Positions 1 through 9,433 of a stretch of DNA of 64,000 nucleotides are shown here, one piece after another. The first letter of the stretch is position 1. The number at the start of each line of letters is the position of its first letter. The stretch spans positions 68,466,984 through 68,530,983 of the forward strand of contig JAHLJT010003656.1 in assembly GCA_031308135.1 (NCBI GenBank), read 5' to 3'. Under the pieces are notes generated by a model. That model worked only from the letters and a program-made list of their open reading frames with translations, was not told where the DNA came from and searched no databases. Origin of the DNA: Acheta domesticus. Taxonomy: Eukaryota; Arthropoda; Insecta; Orthoptera; Gryllidae. The position numbers and the translations under genes are program-made.

Positions 1-960
1 TAAGTGTCATCACCATAAAGACCACTGTTACAAACATGAAAAATACGACTATTACAAACATGAGAAGCTCAAACAAAATGTAATAACCAAATTATACAAT
101 GGAAATTAAAATGACATTGAACTTATTTACATACAATCGAAGTACAAGATAAGACTAAATCCTAGGACAGGACGTTTTCTTAATAGTACACTATCTTCCC
201 TTTCTAAGTGCTTTTTGCACTTGTCAGAGAGGAATGAGTTTACTATTTATTTCGTACTGTTACTGGTCCCCGAGTATTCAGAACAAGACAGTAACTAGAT
301 TCATTTTCTATATTGTTATTAATATTTCCCTTAGCTGTTAAAAATTAATTACTTGAAATGAATAAAATATAATAATTAACATAAAATATACAAAAAATAA
401 AATAAAATGAAATGAGCTTTGAAATGAATGCTTTACATTAATTGATTAGAGTTAGAATCTACTTAAAAAGTTTAGTTACATAACATACAATAAAATAAAG
501 TAAAATGTGAGTACAATTGGCGAAAAAGAAATTATGTTATCCATTATAAACAAATCAAAACCTTTTTTACATTTATAATAGCTTAAACTTCATTCACATC
601 ATCAACAGTACAGTAAAAAATAAAAATAGAAAAATACAAATAATACATTAAATTGTACATTATTACCAATATTGAATACGTGAAATAAGATAAAATGGCT
701 ATAGTTGATGGTTTGAAATGGATTGTTTACATTAGTTGATTCGTAAAATCTACTTAAAGAAATTGATTTATACATTGTTGATAACATGGAATAAATAAAA
801 TAAGATAGGATGACTGTAGTTAATAGTCTGAAACGGATGGTTTGCATTACTCGATTGGTAAATCTACTTAAAGATTGTTTTATGCATAAATAATAGATTT
901 TTTTCCCTTGAACTCTCTTTTTAAATATTTTGTTTAGTGTTCCATTCCTTTAATTTTTCT
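1..960. repeat. AT-rich DNA with diverged tandem units
   Basis: No gene is seen. A degenerate unit recurs near 416, 711 and 829: a 'tgaaaYgRatg' start, then 'acatta..tgatt' and 'aatctacttaaa'. The last two copies are spaced by about 118 bp. The copies are too diverged to fix unit borders by eye. It is probably decayed satellite or transposon tail. Confidence 0.35.
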
Positions 961-962
961 TC

Positions 963-1004
<42 letters not shown>
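963..1004. repeat. (AAT)n microsatellite, left of R1-like LINE
   Basis: Fourteen uninterrupted AAT units directly abut the inverted segment of the R1-like LINE. Similar AAT tracts lie at 2356-2391 and 8646-8714, so the three tracts bracket two different LINEs. Confidence 0.95.
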
Positions 1005-1005
<1 letters not shown>

Positions 1006-1542
1006 TACTTCCATCTTACACACGCTTTACCAAGTTTATCGGCCCACACTGGGGCCGCATACAACAGTTGGGAATGAACTGCACAAGCATTCATTCTCCG
1101 TTTCGCCTCCTTTGGGCCCCCCACATTTGGCATCAATCTGGAGAGGTCGGAGCATGTCTTCGCTGCCTTGTCCGCAGTCTTGTTAATATGCGGACCAAAG
1201 CTCAGTCTCTGGTCGATTTCGACTCCCAAATAAGTTATCTGGCGTCTCCAGTTGATGTTCACGTCCCCCAATCGAATGTTTGGGGAACGGAATGCTCTCC
1301 GGTCAGTGATCAACAGAGTTTCAGTTTTCTCCACAGCCATGTGTAAAAGTCTCTTGTCAAGCCACCTTTAACCTTAAAAAGGGTTTCGTTCACTTTCATC
1401 TCCAGCAAGTCTGTGTCATTGCTATAACTTGATGAGTGTATAATCTGCGGAGCCTATAAGCTGGGTGTCTGATGGAGTGTCAATTTGTAAGAGACTATCA
1501 TACATGACGTTCCATAAGCGTGGCCCCAGTCTAGACCCTTGG
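1005..1542 (-). pseudogene. R1-like LINE reverse transcriptase, inverted 5' segment
   Basis: Read on the minus strand this encodes the middle of an R1-clade reverse transcriptase. It starts at a QGSRLGPRLWN block (normally QGSVLGPxLWN), runs through a decayed GSADY in place of the catalytic FADD, then shows AVEKTETLLIT, YLGVEIDQRLSF, the LMPNVGGP block and LLYAAPVWAD. Early frameshifts and the missing FADD make it dead. Its element-downstream end (at 1005-1020) finishes with the same bases that begin the plus-strand segment at about 1541, so the two halves are one insertion with its 5' part flipped. Confidence 0.8.
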
Positions 1543-2355
1543 GTAGAAGATGGAAGTACACGCAAATACAAAGGAGGCTTGCGCTGAGAATAGTGTCTGC
1601 CTACCGCACGGTCTCTGACAGCGCAGTAGGGCTAATAGCCAGTGTACCTCCCGTAGACCTGCTGGCGAGAGAGGAGAAGGAAATGTACCAAGAACTTAAG
1701 ATACCACACCCGTTCGTTACGGACCCCCGCGCAGGAAAAAAGAGGATATAAAGAAGAGAGCACGGACTTCCCTCCTTGCAGACTGGCAAGTGAAGTGGGA
1801 CAACGACACCAAAGGAAGGTGGACTTACATGATACCACGTATCGAACCGTGGATAAGCAGATGCCACGGGGAAGTTAATTATTACCTTTTCCCAAGTGTT
1901 CTCAGGACACGGCAGTTTTAAAACGTACTTGTACAGATTTAAAAGAGCGACAGATCGCAAGTGTGAATTTTGTGGATATGAAGACGACGATGCCATGCAC
2001 ACTATATTTAATTGCGTGGCGTGGGATATCCATAGAAGACACCTAGACGAAACATTGGGTGCGGATATCTCCCCATCAAACTTGGTGGAACTCATGCTCC
2101 AATCAAGCGACCAGTGGAGCATAATTCAAAAGTTCCTCACTTTCGTTATGAAAAGGAAGGAAGAAATGCTCCGTAGCTAAGTGCGTTTGCAGCCCAGCTA
2201 ACAGCCTGTCTCTCTGCCACGAAGTAATGTCTCGCGACGGTTTCCGTGGAGGAGGTATGGACACGAGAGGGTTTTTTTTAGTGGGGGAGGGTCCCACATA
2301 CCAGGGAGAGCCCACCTTATTCCTGACGGTGCATAATGCATTGTCCCCTCGTTAA
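1541..2355 (+). pseudogene. R1-like LINE RT C-terminus and 3' end
   Basis: The plus-strand half encodes the C-terminal RT region: QRRLALRIVSAYRTVS, VGLIASVPPVDLLAREE, then after frame changes a cysteine/histidine finger at 1950-2030 (CEFCGYEDDDAMHTIFNC, pattern CxxC..H..C). These blocks are typical of R1-clade ORF2 C-termini. A short untranslated stretch leads into the AAT tract at 2356, which may be its tail. Frameshifts near 1752 and 1890 show decay. Confidence 0.8.

Positions 2356-2391
<36 letters not shown>
2356..2391. repeat. (AAT)n tract between two LINEs
   Basis: Twelve AAT units end the R1-like LINE and immediately precede the 5'-truncated Dong/R4-like LINE. It can be the 3' tail of the first and part of the target of the second. 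Confidence 0.95.
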
Positions 2392-2393
<2 letters not shown>

Positions 2394-2837
2394 CGCATAC
2401 ATAGACTATCAGAAAGCATTTGACAGTGTCCCACACACGTGGCTGAGTGAAGTATTGGAATTCTATAGGGTTGAGAATCATGTAAAGGGATTCCTGAGAT
2501 ATGCAATGGATCACTGGAGTACTAACTTGCAACTGAGTAATGGCAAAACTGATGTTACCGTTGGGAATATTAAAATCAAGAGAGGTTTCTTCCAAGGTGA
2601 CGCTCTCAGTTCTTTGTGGTTTTGTCTTGCTATGAAACCACTAACAGCGATGCTAAATCGTCAGGAGAGAGGATTTAAGCTGGAACAATCAGGAGCACAA
2701 GTAAGTCACCTTTTTTATATGGATGACTTGAAAGTGTATGCTGAAAACAAAAGTCATCTTCACAGCCTCCTAGATTGTGTAGGAAAATTCAGTAATGACG
2801 TGAACATGAAACTTGTCCTCGACAAGTGCAGAATTAG
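2392..2837 (+). pseudogene. Dong/R4-like LINE, RT core (5' part)
   Basis: Right after the AAT tract an open frame gives YIDYQKAFDSVPHTWL, then KIKRGFFQGDALSSLWFCLA, SHLFYMDDLKVYA and NMKLVLDKC. A YMDD-type active site (here FYMDD at about 2717-2731) and this block order are characteristic of the R2/R4/Dong group of LINEs, which carry a restriction-like endonuclease. Everything upstream of the RT core is missing, so this copy is 5'-truncated. The frame is interrupted at 2837 by the CR1-like insertion and resumes at 7290. Confidence 0.8.
2832..2837. repeat. Target-site duplication AATTAG, left copy
   Basis: AATTAG occurs at the left edge of the CR1-like LINE and again at 7284-7289. Joining the flanks through one copy keeps the Dong-like frame open (codons 2836-2837 plus 7290), which supports it as the duplication; its exact length is blurred by the TCTAA tail. 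Confidence 0.65.
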
Positions 2838-2901
2838 AGTCGTCTACAGGTAGTCGTCGTGTTAGGACGTGTTTCGGAGCAGCTCCGTAAAGTGAAAGGC
2901 C

Positions 2902-3792
2902 ATGGGTTGCGACTTGGCGGTTTACCACGCCCGCGTGGGCATCTGGGCAGGGCGCCTGCGTGTTTTCCGGGTGGTGAAGGGGCAAGCGGTGCGCGTGCGG
3001 TCCGGCGACGGCGTGGCTTTGCTCTGTGCAGCAGTTTTGGCCACTCTTCTTCTGATCGGCGGAGTTGAGCAAAATCCTGGTCCTGCTACTGAATCGTCGG
3101 TATCCACGTGCCCCAAATGTGATCGAAGCGAGAGAAGACTTCGGAGACTTGAAACTGAATTAACCGAAGCCCAGCAGGGCATTGGGAAATTAAGCTTCAA
3201 GATCCAGGAGTTGGAGAAGCAAAGTGTCCACGAGCGATCAACGCATTCGAGTACCGAAGCAAACAACACCGTCATTGATGATGAACCTTATAAGATCAAG
3301 GTTAAAGTGCTCGGAGATTCGATGCTACGCCACAGCGGAGGAGTTTGCAAGAAGAAAGGAGCCGACGTTTCTTTCTTTCCAGGGATAAACGTTGTGCAAA
3401 TGAAATCCATCGTGGAAAGAGCGCAAGAAAATGAAGCCGTGGAAGTCGTCCTTGTGCACGTGGGTACAAATGTATCGAAGAGGCAACCCATCTTCGACAC
3501 TGTGAACCAGTGCGTGGAGTTAGGCCGTGCTGTAAAAAGTAAATTCAAAAACGCGCGAATTTTTCTATCTGGTGTGATGCAACGCAGAGATGTGCACATT
3601 GGTAGGACGTGGCAATTAAATCGAGGGTTACGATGGGCATGCGGAAAGATCGACGGTCATTTCGTAGACCCAAATCATTGGCTGGGGCCAGAAGACCTCG
3701 CACGGGATGGTCTTCATCTAAATTTCCGCGGTGCATGGAAGCTGGGCTGCCTGCATGATGAGGTTATTCAGTCATGCTTGCGAGGCAAGTGA
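2902..3792 (+). CDS. CR1-like ORF1: 2A-like leader, coiled coil, SGNH esterase
   Basis: Intact 296-residue frame starting at the first ATG after a ~64-nt leader. Residues 38-52 are strongly hydrophobic and run straight into GVEQNPGP (54-61), a 2A-like ribosome-skipping sequence. A CPKC pair (about 71-74) and a heptad-rich stretch to about 110 suggest a coiled coil. The rest is an SGNH/GDSL hydrolase fold: GDSM (nucleophile Ser), HVGTN (Gly/Asn block) and DGLHL (Asp/His) are all present. Esterase-type ORF1 proteins are known from CR1-group LINEs, where they probably bind element RNA or lipid; the substrate is unknown. Confidence 0.85.
   Translation: MGCDLAVYHARVGIWAGRLRVFRVVKGQAVRVRSGDGVALLCAAVLATLLLIGGVEQNPGPATESSVSTCPKCDRSERRLRRLETELTEAQQGIGKLSFKIQELEKQSVHERSTHSSTEANNTVIDDEPYKIKVKVLGDSMLRHSGGVCKKKGADVSFFPGINVVQMKSIVERAQENEAVEVVLVHVGTNVSKRQPIFDTVNQCVELGRAVKSKFKNARIFLSGVMQRRDVHIGRTWQLNRGLRWACGKIDGHFVDPNHWLGPEDLARDGLHLNFRGAWKLGCLHDEVIQSCLRGK
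3061..3084 (+). other. 2A-like translational recoding motif
   Basis: Encodes GVEQNPGP; the consensus is D(V/I)ExNPG|P, so the first Asp is Gly here. It follows a hydrophobic run (VALLCAAVLATLLLIG), the usual type of upstream context. If active, the ribosome would release a 60-residue leader and continue from Pro61. The Asp-to-Gly change could lower efficiency. Confidence 0.7.
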
Positions 3793-3810
3793 CTGCACAA
3801 AAGAAAGACT

Positions 3811-4182
3811 GTGGCAACGGTGGCGAAGGCGACGATGGCAGCGGCGGAGACGACGGCTGCGGATGCGGCGGCGGCGGCGGTGACGGCGGTGACGGTGACG
3901 GCGGCGGCTTCGTGGGACGCGCCATCCCGACATGTAGTGACTGCTGCGCGGGAGGAGGCGACTGCTGCGCGAATGGAGGCGACTGCTGCGCGGGAGGAGG
4001 CGACTGCTGCGCGGGAGGAGGCGACTGCTGCGCGGGAGGAGTCGACTGCTGCGCGGGAGGAGTCGACTGCTGCGCGGGAGGAGTCGATAGCTGCGCGGGA
4101 TGAAACAACTACTGCACGGACGCAGGCACCTGAACAAGCCGCAGGGATCCCAAAATCAGACTTGCAGGTGAGGAAAGGCTAG
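3811..4182 (+). CDS. Ala/Glu-rich frame between ORF1 and ORF2
   Basis: This 123-residue frame begins just after the ORF1 stop region and contains eight repeats of a TAAREEA-type heptad, then SDLQVRKG and a stop. The next frame begins LLQVNCRSIMNK, the usual start of a CR1 endonuclease, one frame away. I infer it is the N-terminal part of ORF2 separated by a single-base shift near 4180, though a stand-alone small protein cannot be excluded. Confidence 0.4.
   Translation: MATVAKATMAAAETTAADAAAAAVTAVTVTAAASWDAPSRHVVTAAREEATAARMEATAAREEATAAREEATAAREESTAAREESTAAREESIAARDETTTARTQAPEQAAGIPKSDLQVRKG
3939..4103 (+). repeat. 21-bp minisatellite encoding a 7-residue repeat
   Basis: About eight tandem copies of a 21-bp unit (cgactgctgcgcgggaggag plus g or t) with few substitutions. 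Because 21 is a multiple of three the array stays open and yields alanine/arginine/glutamate heptads. Confidence 0.9.
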
Positions 4183-4183
4183 A

Positions 4184-6877
4184 TTGTTGCAGGTGAACTG
4201 CCGTAGTATCATGAATAAGGTAATAGAAATTTGGAATTTAATTGAGGCTTGTGATCCTGATATCGTGATAGGTACAGAATCATGGCTCTCGGATGCGGTA
4301 GCGAATTCGGAAATTTTTCGGTCTGATTATATTACGTTTAGGAGAGATCGCGAAACTAGAGGCGGTGGAGTTTTCATTTGCGTGAAAAACACATTAAATG
4401 TCGTATCAAATTGAGTTGATAATGTTTTTGAAATGACGGGGTTGAAAATTCATTGTTTAGGAAATATCCTAGAAATAATTGCTTGCTATCGTCCACCGGC
4501 TAGTAGTTACGAAATCTTAGGCGCCATACACGAAAGAACTAAAAACATAAATAGCTATCCAGTAGTTATTGCCGGAGATTTAAATCTTCCAGACACTAAT
4601 TGGAAAGGGTGCGTTTGCGACGGAAATGTGCAGCAACTTGTCAATAGACTTGTTTGGGACAACGGATTAGCGCAGGTAGTAGACCAGCCCACTACACAGG
4701 ACGCGCTTCTAGATATTTGCCTCGTTAGACCGAAAGACTTATTCTTATCGTGCGACGTCATGGAAGATATAAGTGACCATAAAGCAGTTCTTGTCGACTT
4801 GGACTTGAGTACTTCAAGGAAAAGTATTAATGCCGGGTTTCCACTGAGGGAATACAAGAAAACGAATGTAGAAGGGCTTCAAAAATACTTAAGAGAACAG
4901 TACGAAGGGTTTCTTAGAATAGGAGGGGGGATTGAAGAAATATGGCGAGGATTTAAAAATATTCTTGAAAATGCCGTGCAGACATTTGTGCCGTGCAAAT
5001 TGTTTAAAAGTAACCCCGATCCAGAATATTATAACGCAAAGATTAGACGCATGAAAAGAAAAACCAGAAAGGCGTTTGGAAACAGACACATTAGTGATAA
5101 CCATATGTCATTATTTCGAAGTTATTCAAATGCATTAGAGAAGGAAAAGAAAATTGCGGAAGAACTTCATTTGAAATATATCCTTGATGCGGACGGCAAT
5201 AATTGGTCGAAATTTTTTAAGTATGTTCGTAGAAGGAAGGAAACCAAAGACGAAATACCAGTTGTTCGGATAAATAATTCGCAAGTAACTGACGACAGGG
5301 AAAAAGCAAACGCTTTTAATGCGTATTTCACGTCGGTATTTAAGCAGAAAACTAACGGTACACGGATACCAACGTTATCAGATAGAAATCTATTTTATAT
5401 CGACGTAAATACTCTACGGAAAAGAATAAAATTAATGAAAAGCGGAAAATCTCGAGGGCCCGATTCTATTTCCACGGATATCATTAAATTAGGCGGAGAG
5501 GCTATTCTACCGTATCTAATTAGGTTATTTAATGTCTCTATCAACAACGCTTGCGTACCGGAAGATTGGAAGTTAGCACTCGTAGTACCTGTTTTTAAAA
5601 GCGGTGATAAAACAGTCCTTAGTAACTACAGACCGATAAGTCTCACATCAGTCGTATGCAAACTCATGGAACAATTAATTACTAACTACATCCGGAAAGA
5701 ATGGGAGGACAAGGAATGGCTGTATCAAGGTCAACACGGTTTCAGGAACGGTTTCTCATGTGAAAGTCAGCTTGTTTCCCTTCTACAGGACCTAGCCGAT
5801 GAAATTGATAATGGGGGAAGGGTAGACGCGATAGTAATAGATTTTGCCAAAGCTTTTGATGTTGTTACACACGATCGTCTTGTAAACAAATTAATAGATT
5901 CGGGTATAGACACAAGGGTGGTGGCTTGGATAAACGAACTACTACGTGATAGGAAACAAAAGGTACGAATAGGAAGCTATTTATCAACCTCCGCTAGTGT
6001 TACGTCAGGGATTCCACAAGGAAGTGTCATTGGACCTCCTATGTTTCTCGCCTTTGTAAATGACTTGCCAAAACATTTAGCTCCAAATGTAAGACTCTTC
6101 GCCGATGACTGTATCATCTATCGGGTTATAAAATCAGAGGAGGACGTAGATATTTTGCAGCGAGACACAGACAAATTACACTCCTGGGCAGAAACAAACG
6201 GCATGGAAATAAACAGTTCGAAGAGCAAAGCCATCACGTTTGGTAGGGGTCGATGTTATGGTGAAACAGTGTACAAATTGAATAACAATGCCATACCTAC
6301 AGTTACATCTTGCAAATATTTAGGAATACAGTTAGACAGTAAATTGAGTTGGGAAAATCAAGTAAATTTCGTTGTAGGGAAAGCCTGGAGATCTTTACAT
6401 TTCGTTATGCGGATTCTAAAGAGGAGTACGGTGAAAAGTAAAGAATTAGCTTATATGTCACTAGTGCGACCCGTGTTAGAATACGGCGCGGTATGCTGGG
6501 ACCCGTACAGAATATCGCAGCAAGGTAATCTAGAAAGGCTCCAGCGCAGAGCATCAAAATTCACTTTCAGAGGTACAAAAAATAAAGGTGCATGGGAGTC
6601 ACTCGAAAAAAGGCGGATTAAGTTGCGACTCTGTGCTATGTACAAAGCATACGAAGGTTATCCTGCTTGGGGTGAAATTAATCGTCGTCTAGGAAAACCT
6701 ACTTACTTCGGTAGAGCGGATCACAAGCACAAAATTAAGACAAGAGTGCAGAAAACGGACGTTGGGAAATTTTCATTCACAAACAGAACTATTAGAGACT
6801 GGAACAGTTTGCCTGCGACAATCTTTGAACCCTTTCCTCAAAGCCTGAGAAAATTTAAAAATAAATTAGTTTCCTAG
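4184..6877 (+). pseudogene. CR1-like ORF2: endonuclease-reverse transcriptase, one in-frame stop
   Basis: One reading frame runs from about 4184 to the TAG at 6877, broken only by TGA at 4412-4414. The N-terminus is an APE endonuclease: LLQVNCRSI, TESWL, GGGVFI, AGDLNLPD, SDHKAVLVDL. The RT follows with SRGPDSI, NYRPISLTSV, QGQHGFRNGFSC, DFAKAFDVV, SGIPQGSVIGP and the catalytic FADD at about 6100-6111, ending with LRKFKNKLVS. Upstream there is no ATG close to the endonuclease start; the frame may begin in the Ala/Glu-rich frame. All catalytic blocks are present, so only the stop and the frame break prevent function. Confidence 0.85.
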
Positions 6878-7289
6878 CTATTCATCTATATTTTAGGTCA
6901 TTGTATTATTGTTAAGTTTCTACTGTTAAAGAAATAGAATTTCCTATTAAGTAATTTGTCTAATTGTTATTATTAGTAGTAGTTGTAGTAGTAGTCATTA
7001 TTATTATTATTATTGTTATTATTATTATTTATATTCGTGTAGTGCAGTGCAGTGTTGTGTAGTGGAGGGAAAGAAATACATAACAGTTAAGTGTTGTGAA
7101 GTGCAGTGCAGTGAAGTAGAGTAAAATGAATTGGAGTAAGGTTTGCGCTGTGAAATTATGTACTATTATTCTTAATTATTGTTTTTTCCTAAATTAAGTA
7201 CTCTCTTGTAATTTAAATATTCTGCCACCAAGTAATGATAATTAAATTGCAGAATTAATAATAAATCTAATCTAATCTAATCTAATTAG
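6878..7289 (+). other. CR1-like 3' UTR, TCTAA tail and right target duplication
   Basis: AT-rich 3' UTR with an ATT/AGT triplet stretch (about 6968-7031), a run of gtgtagtg-type repeats (7035-7115), then TCTAA units (7266-7285) and AATTAG (7284-7289), the second copy of the target duplication. Confidence 0.7.
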
Positions 7290-8645
7290 CTGTATGAGTA
7301 CAGGAGAATGGGTTGAACATCCTGGATATGAAGTAAATAAAGAGCAGGGCACCATCAAAGGAATGACCGAGGAAGAGAATTACAAATATCTCGGATATTT
7401 GCAGTCTAAAGTGATTGAAGGCAAACTTGCCAAGGAAATGGTGGGTAATAACTACATCCAGAGAGTGCGCGCCATCTTGAAGACAGAGTTGAGTGCACGC
7501 AACACAGCGAAAGCAGTCAACATATATGCAGCCTCAGTACTCACTTATTCCTTTGGAATACTAAAATGGACCGACACCAAACTGAAGAACCTTGACATAA
7601 AAACAAGGAAAGAATTTTCTAAAGCAAGAGCACACCACCCACACAGTTCAATTGAACGGTTCCATATGCCCCGTACAGAGGGGCAGATACTCCTAGTGTC
7701 ACGACCAGGCATTATAAGCAAGTAGAAAATCTTAGAGAATACTTCCTCCAGAAGGCAAAATCCAGTGAGTGGATGACTGCAATTATCAAGGCAGATCGCA
7801 GAGCCACATCTCTGAAACTCTCCGACTTAATGTATGATCCTTCCTCGAAGATCCCCGCAAACGAACAACAACTAGAAAGATGGTAGAGTAAAGCCCTCCA
7901 CGGCCATTACAGAAACACATTAGAAAGCACTGAAATAAATCTGCAAGCTTCTTTGGCTTACCTGCAAACTGGTAGCCTGTTTGCGGAAACGGGAGGCTTC
8001 ATAATGGCGATCCAAGACCAGGTAATCGCAACGAGAGCTTACTGCAAGTACATCATGCGTGAAAACGTACAAAATGCCAACTGCAGAATGTGTGGCCAAA
8101 AAGAGGAGGGGATCGATCACATTATTTCTGGATGCTCAGTTTTGGCGCCAAAACAGTACCTTGACAGGCACAATCGTGTGGTCAAGATATTATACCAGGC
8201 TCTCAGGCCAAAGTATTTTGGAGATGAGAAGCAGGCCCCATACTACTCTTATGAACCACCACCCATAAGAGAAGATGAAAGTTGCAAACTTTACTGGAAC
8301 CGACCACTACAAACGGATAAATCCCGAACAACATCCCGGACATTGTACTGGTTTTGAAGGCTGAAAGAAAAACATTCATCATCGATTTTCCAGTCCCTCT
8401 ACCAGCCAATCTGAAGAAAACGCACACGGAAAAAATTAATAAATACCTGCCATTGGTAGATGAAATCAAATCAATGTGGGGTATGGCAAAAGTCACAGTG
8501 GTACCAGTAGTTATTGGCGCTACAGGTGAAATTCCCAACACATTGAACAGCAGTATTGACATCTTAGATGTGTACATATCTCTCCAGAAGTCCGTAATCT
8601 TGGCAGTTCCGGAGTAAGATGTTGGCCTCCATTAAAAAGGAGTGA
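7290..8645 (+). pseudogene. Dong/R4-like LINE, RT end and restriction-like endonuclease
   Basis: Continues the frame stopped at 2837: GEWVEHPGYEV, YKYLGYLQS, KTELSARNTAKAVNIYAASV, then a CCHC-type finger CRMCGQKEEGIDHIISGC (about 8086-8140). The final part KTFIIDFPVPLPAN and the VVIGATGEIPNTL block are the C-terminus of the restriction-like endonuclease domain typical of R2/R4/Dong elements. Breaks: stop at 7723, TAG near 7884, frameshift near 8300, so the protein is inactive. The element ends directly at the (TAA)n tract at 8646. Confidence 0.8.

Positions 8646-8714
<69 letters not shown>
8646..8714. repeat. (TAA)n tract at the Dong/R4-like 3' end
   Basis: Twenty-three AAT/TAA units, the longest triplet tract in the window. 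It follows the last bases of the Dong/R4-like LINE. Confidence 0.95.
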
Positions 8715-8715
<1 letters not shown>

Positions 8716-8780
8716 TATTGAGTCACATATACAATTACAATCGTGTATGACGAGTCAAAGTGATGTTTTGGGTGGAGAGA

Positions 8781-8866
8781 ATGAAGTTACATTACTGTCC
8801 AGAAGCAAAACAAGGGGCCATATCAGCATTTGCTCAAAGGACCACTGGACAAAAAAAACCTGATAC
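8781..8866 (+). repeat. 85-bp dispersed repeat, copy 1
   Basis: Starts aatgaagttacat and contains tgtccagaagcaaaacaagg and cagcatttgctcaa. A close match lies at 35212-35300. The alignment stops where the MITE at 8869 begins. Its nature is unknown; a short frame is open in the second copy only. Confidence 0.6.
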
Positions 8867-8868
8867 TA

Positions 8869-9250
8869 AGGTCCGATTAAATTAAGAAGGTGATTGACAT
8901 TTGTGAGTGGAGGGGAGCGACGTTGCCAGGTCGCAAACCACTGAGCACGTGTTACCGGGACACGAAAACAAACACTTCAAAAACTACGTGTAAAAGTGTC
9001 AAAAATACACAAAAGCCTAACCTCAACGCAACTCATCACAACAGTACACATTGCGCGCGCAGCACAGGCAGAAACGCGGGCGGCGCGGCGGCAGGGATGT
9101 GCGATGCTCAAAAGTTCCCCGTGTTCGGCAGTGGCAATTGAGCGACCTGACACGTCACGTTTTGTCTCTCTGGTTGGCAGCTGCCATGGTAACGGGAGAG
9201 GCGTCCTGACGTCACACAGAACTGTTAATCACCTTAATTTAATCGGACCT
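8869..9250. mobile_element. 382-bp MITE with AGGTCCGATTAAATTAAG ends, TA-flanked
   Basis: The left end AGGTCCGATTAAATTAAG..GGTGATT reappears inverted at the right end (ending at 9250). Both ends are flanked by TA, the target duplicated by Tc1/mariner-type elements. The interior is GC-richer than the flanks, has no long frame, and includes two ACGTCAC motifs. Confidence 0.75.
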
Positions 9251-9252
9251 TA

Positions 9253-9297
9253 CGTATATTACACCGTATATACGTATGTATACGGGAAAGTAAAAAG
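9253..9297 (+). repeat. Repeat family A, right-end fragment
   Basis: The segment ending cgtatacgggaaagt matches the right terminus of family A copies at 10974, 26325 and 26528. Only this end is present here, directly after the MITE. Confidence 0.65.
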
Positions 9298-9433
9298 GAA
9301 GTGTACTTCAAAACACTCCTATACGCTGACGATCAAATTATAATACAAGAAAATCAGGATGTACTATTGATGACTTACAGAGGACTGTTTATCAATTGAA
9401 CCAAATTTTGCAAAGAATATTATCTGAATATTT
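9298..9433 (+). pseudogene. LINE reverse transcriptase fragment with YADD
   Basis: One frame reads FKTLLYADDQIIIQENQDVL (9307-9366); the YADD box is the RT active site. A downstream piece of the same element resumes at 10975, after a 1.5 kb family A insertion. The block style (LLYADDQII) is that of endonuclease-reverse transcriptases common in insect genomes; the clade is not certain. Confidence 0.65.

Larger units (their letters stand above)
2838..7283 (+). mobile_element. CR1-like non-LTR retrotransposon, nearly full length
   Basis: A 4.45 kb element inserted in the Dong-like LINE. Order: short leader, ORF1 with 2A-like motif and SGNH-esterase domain, a heptad minisatellite, ORF2 with apurinic endonuclease and reverse transcriptase, a 3' UTR rich in ATT/AGT triplets, and a tail of about four TCTAA units (7266-7285) instead of poly(A). 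An esterase ORF1 plus APE-type ORF2 plus short-repeat tail fits the CR1/L2 group. Only one in-frame stop and one probable frame break are seen in ORF2, so the insertion is young compared with its neighbours. Confidence 0.85.

Noticed and set aside
3764..4137. Pro/Ser/Arg-rich frames on the minus strand and Cys/Gly-rich frame on the plus strand
   Set aside because: These are other-frame readings of the GC-rich 21-bp minisatellite of the CR1-like LINE.
8520..8726. Minus-strand frame with a long poly-isoleucine run
   Set aside because: It is the translation of the (TAA)n tract joined to the antisense of a LINE; the same applies to similar frames at 921-1004, 2198-2595 and 22201-22464 (the latter only partly real as MEAK7 exon 4).
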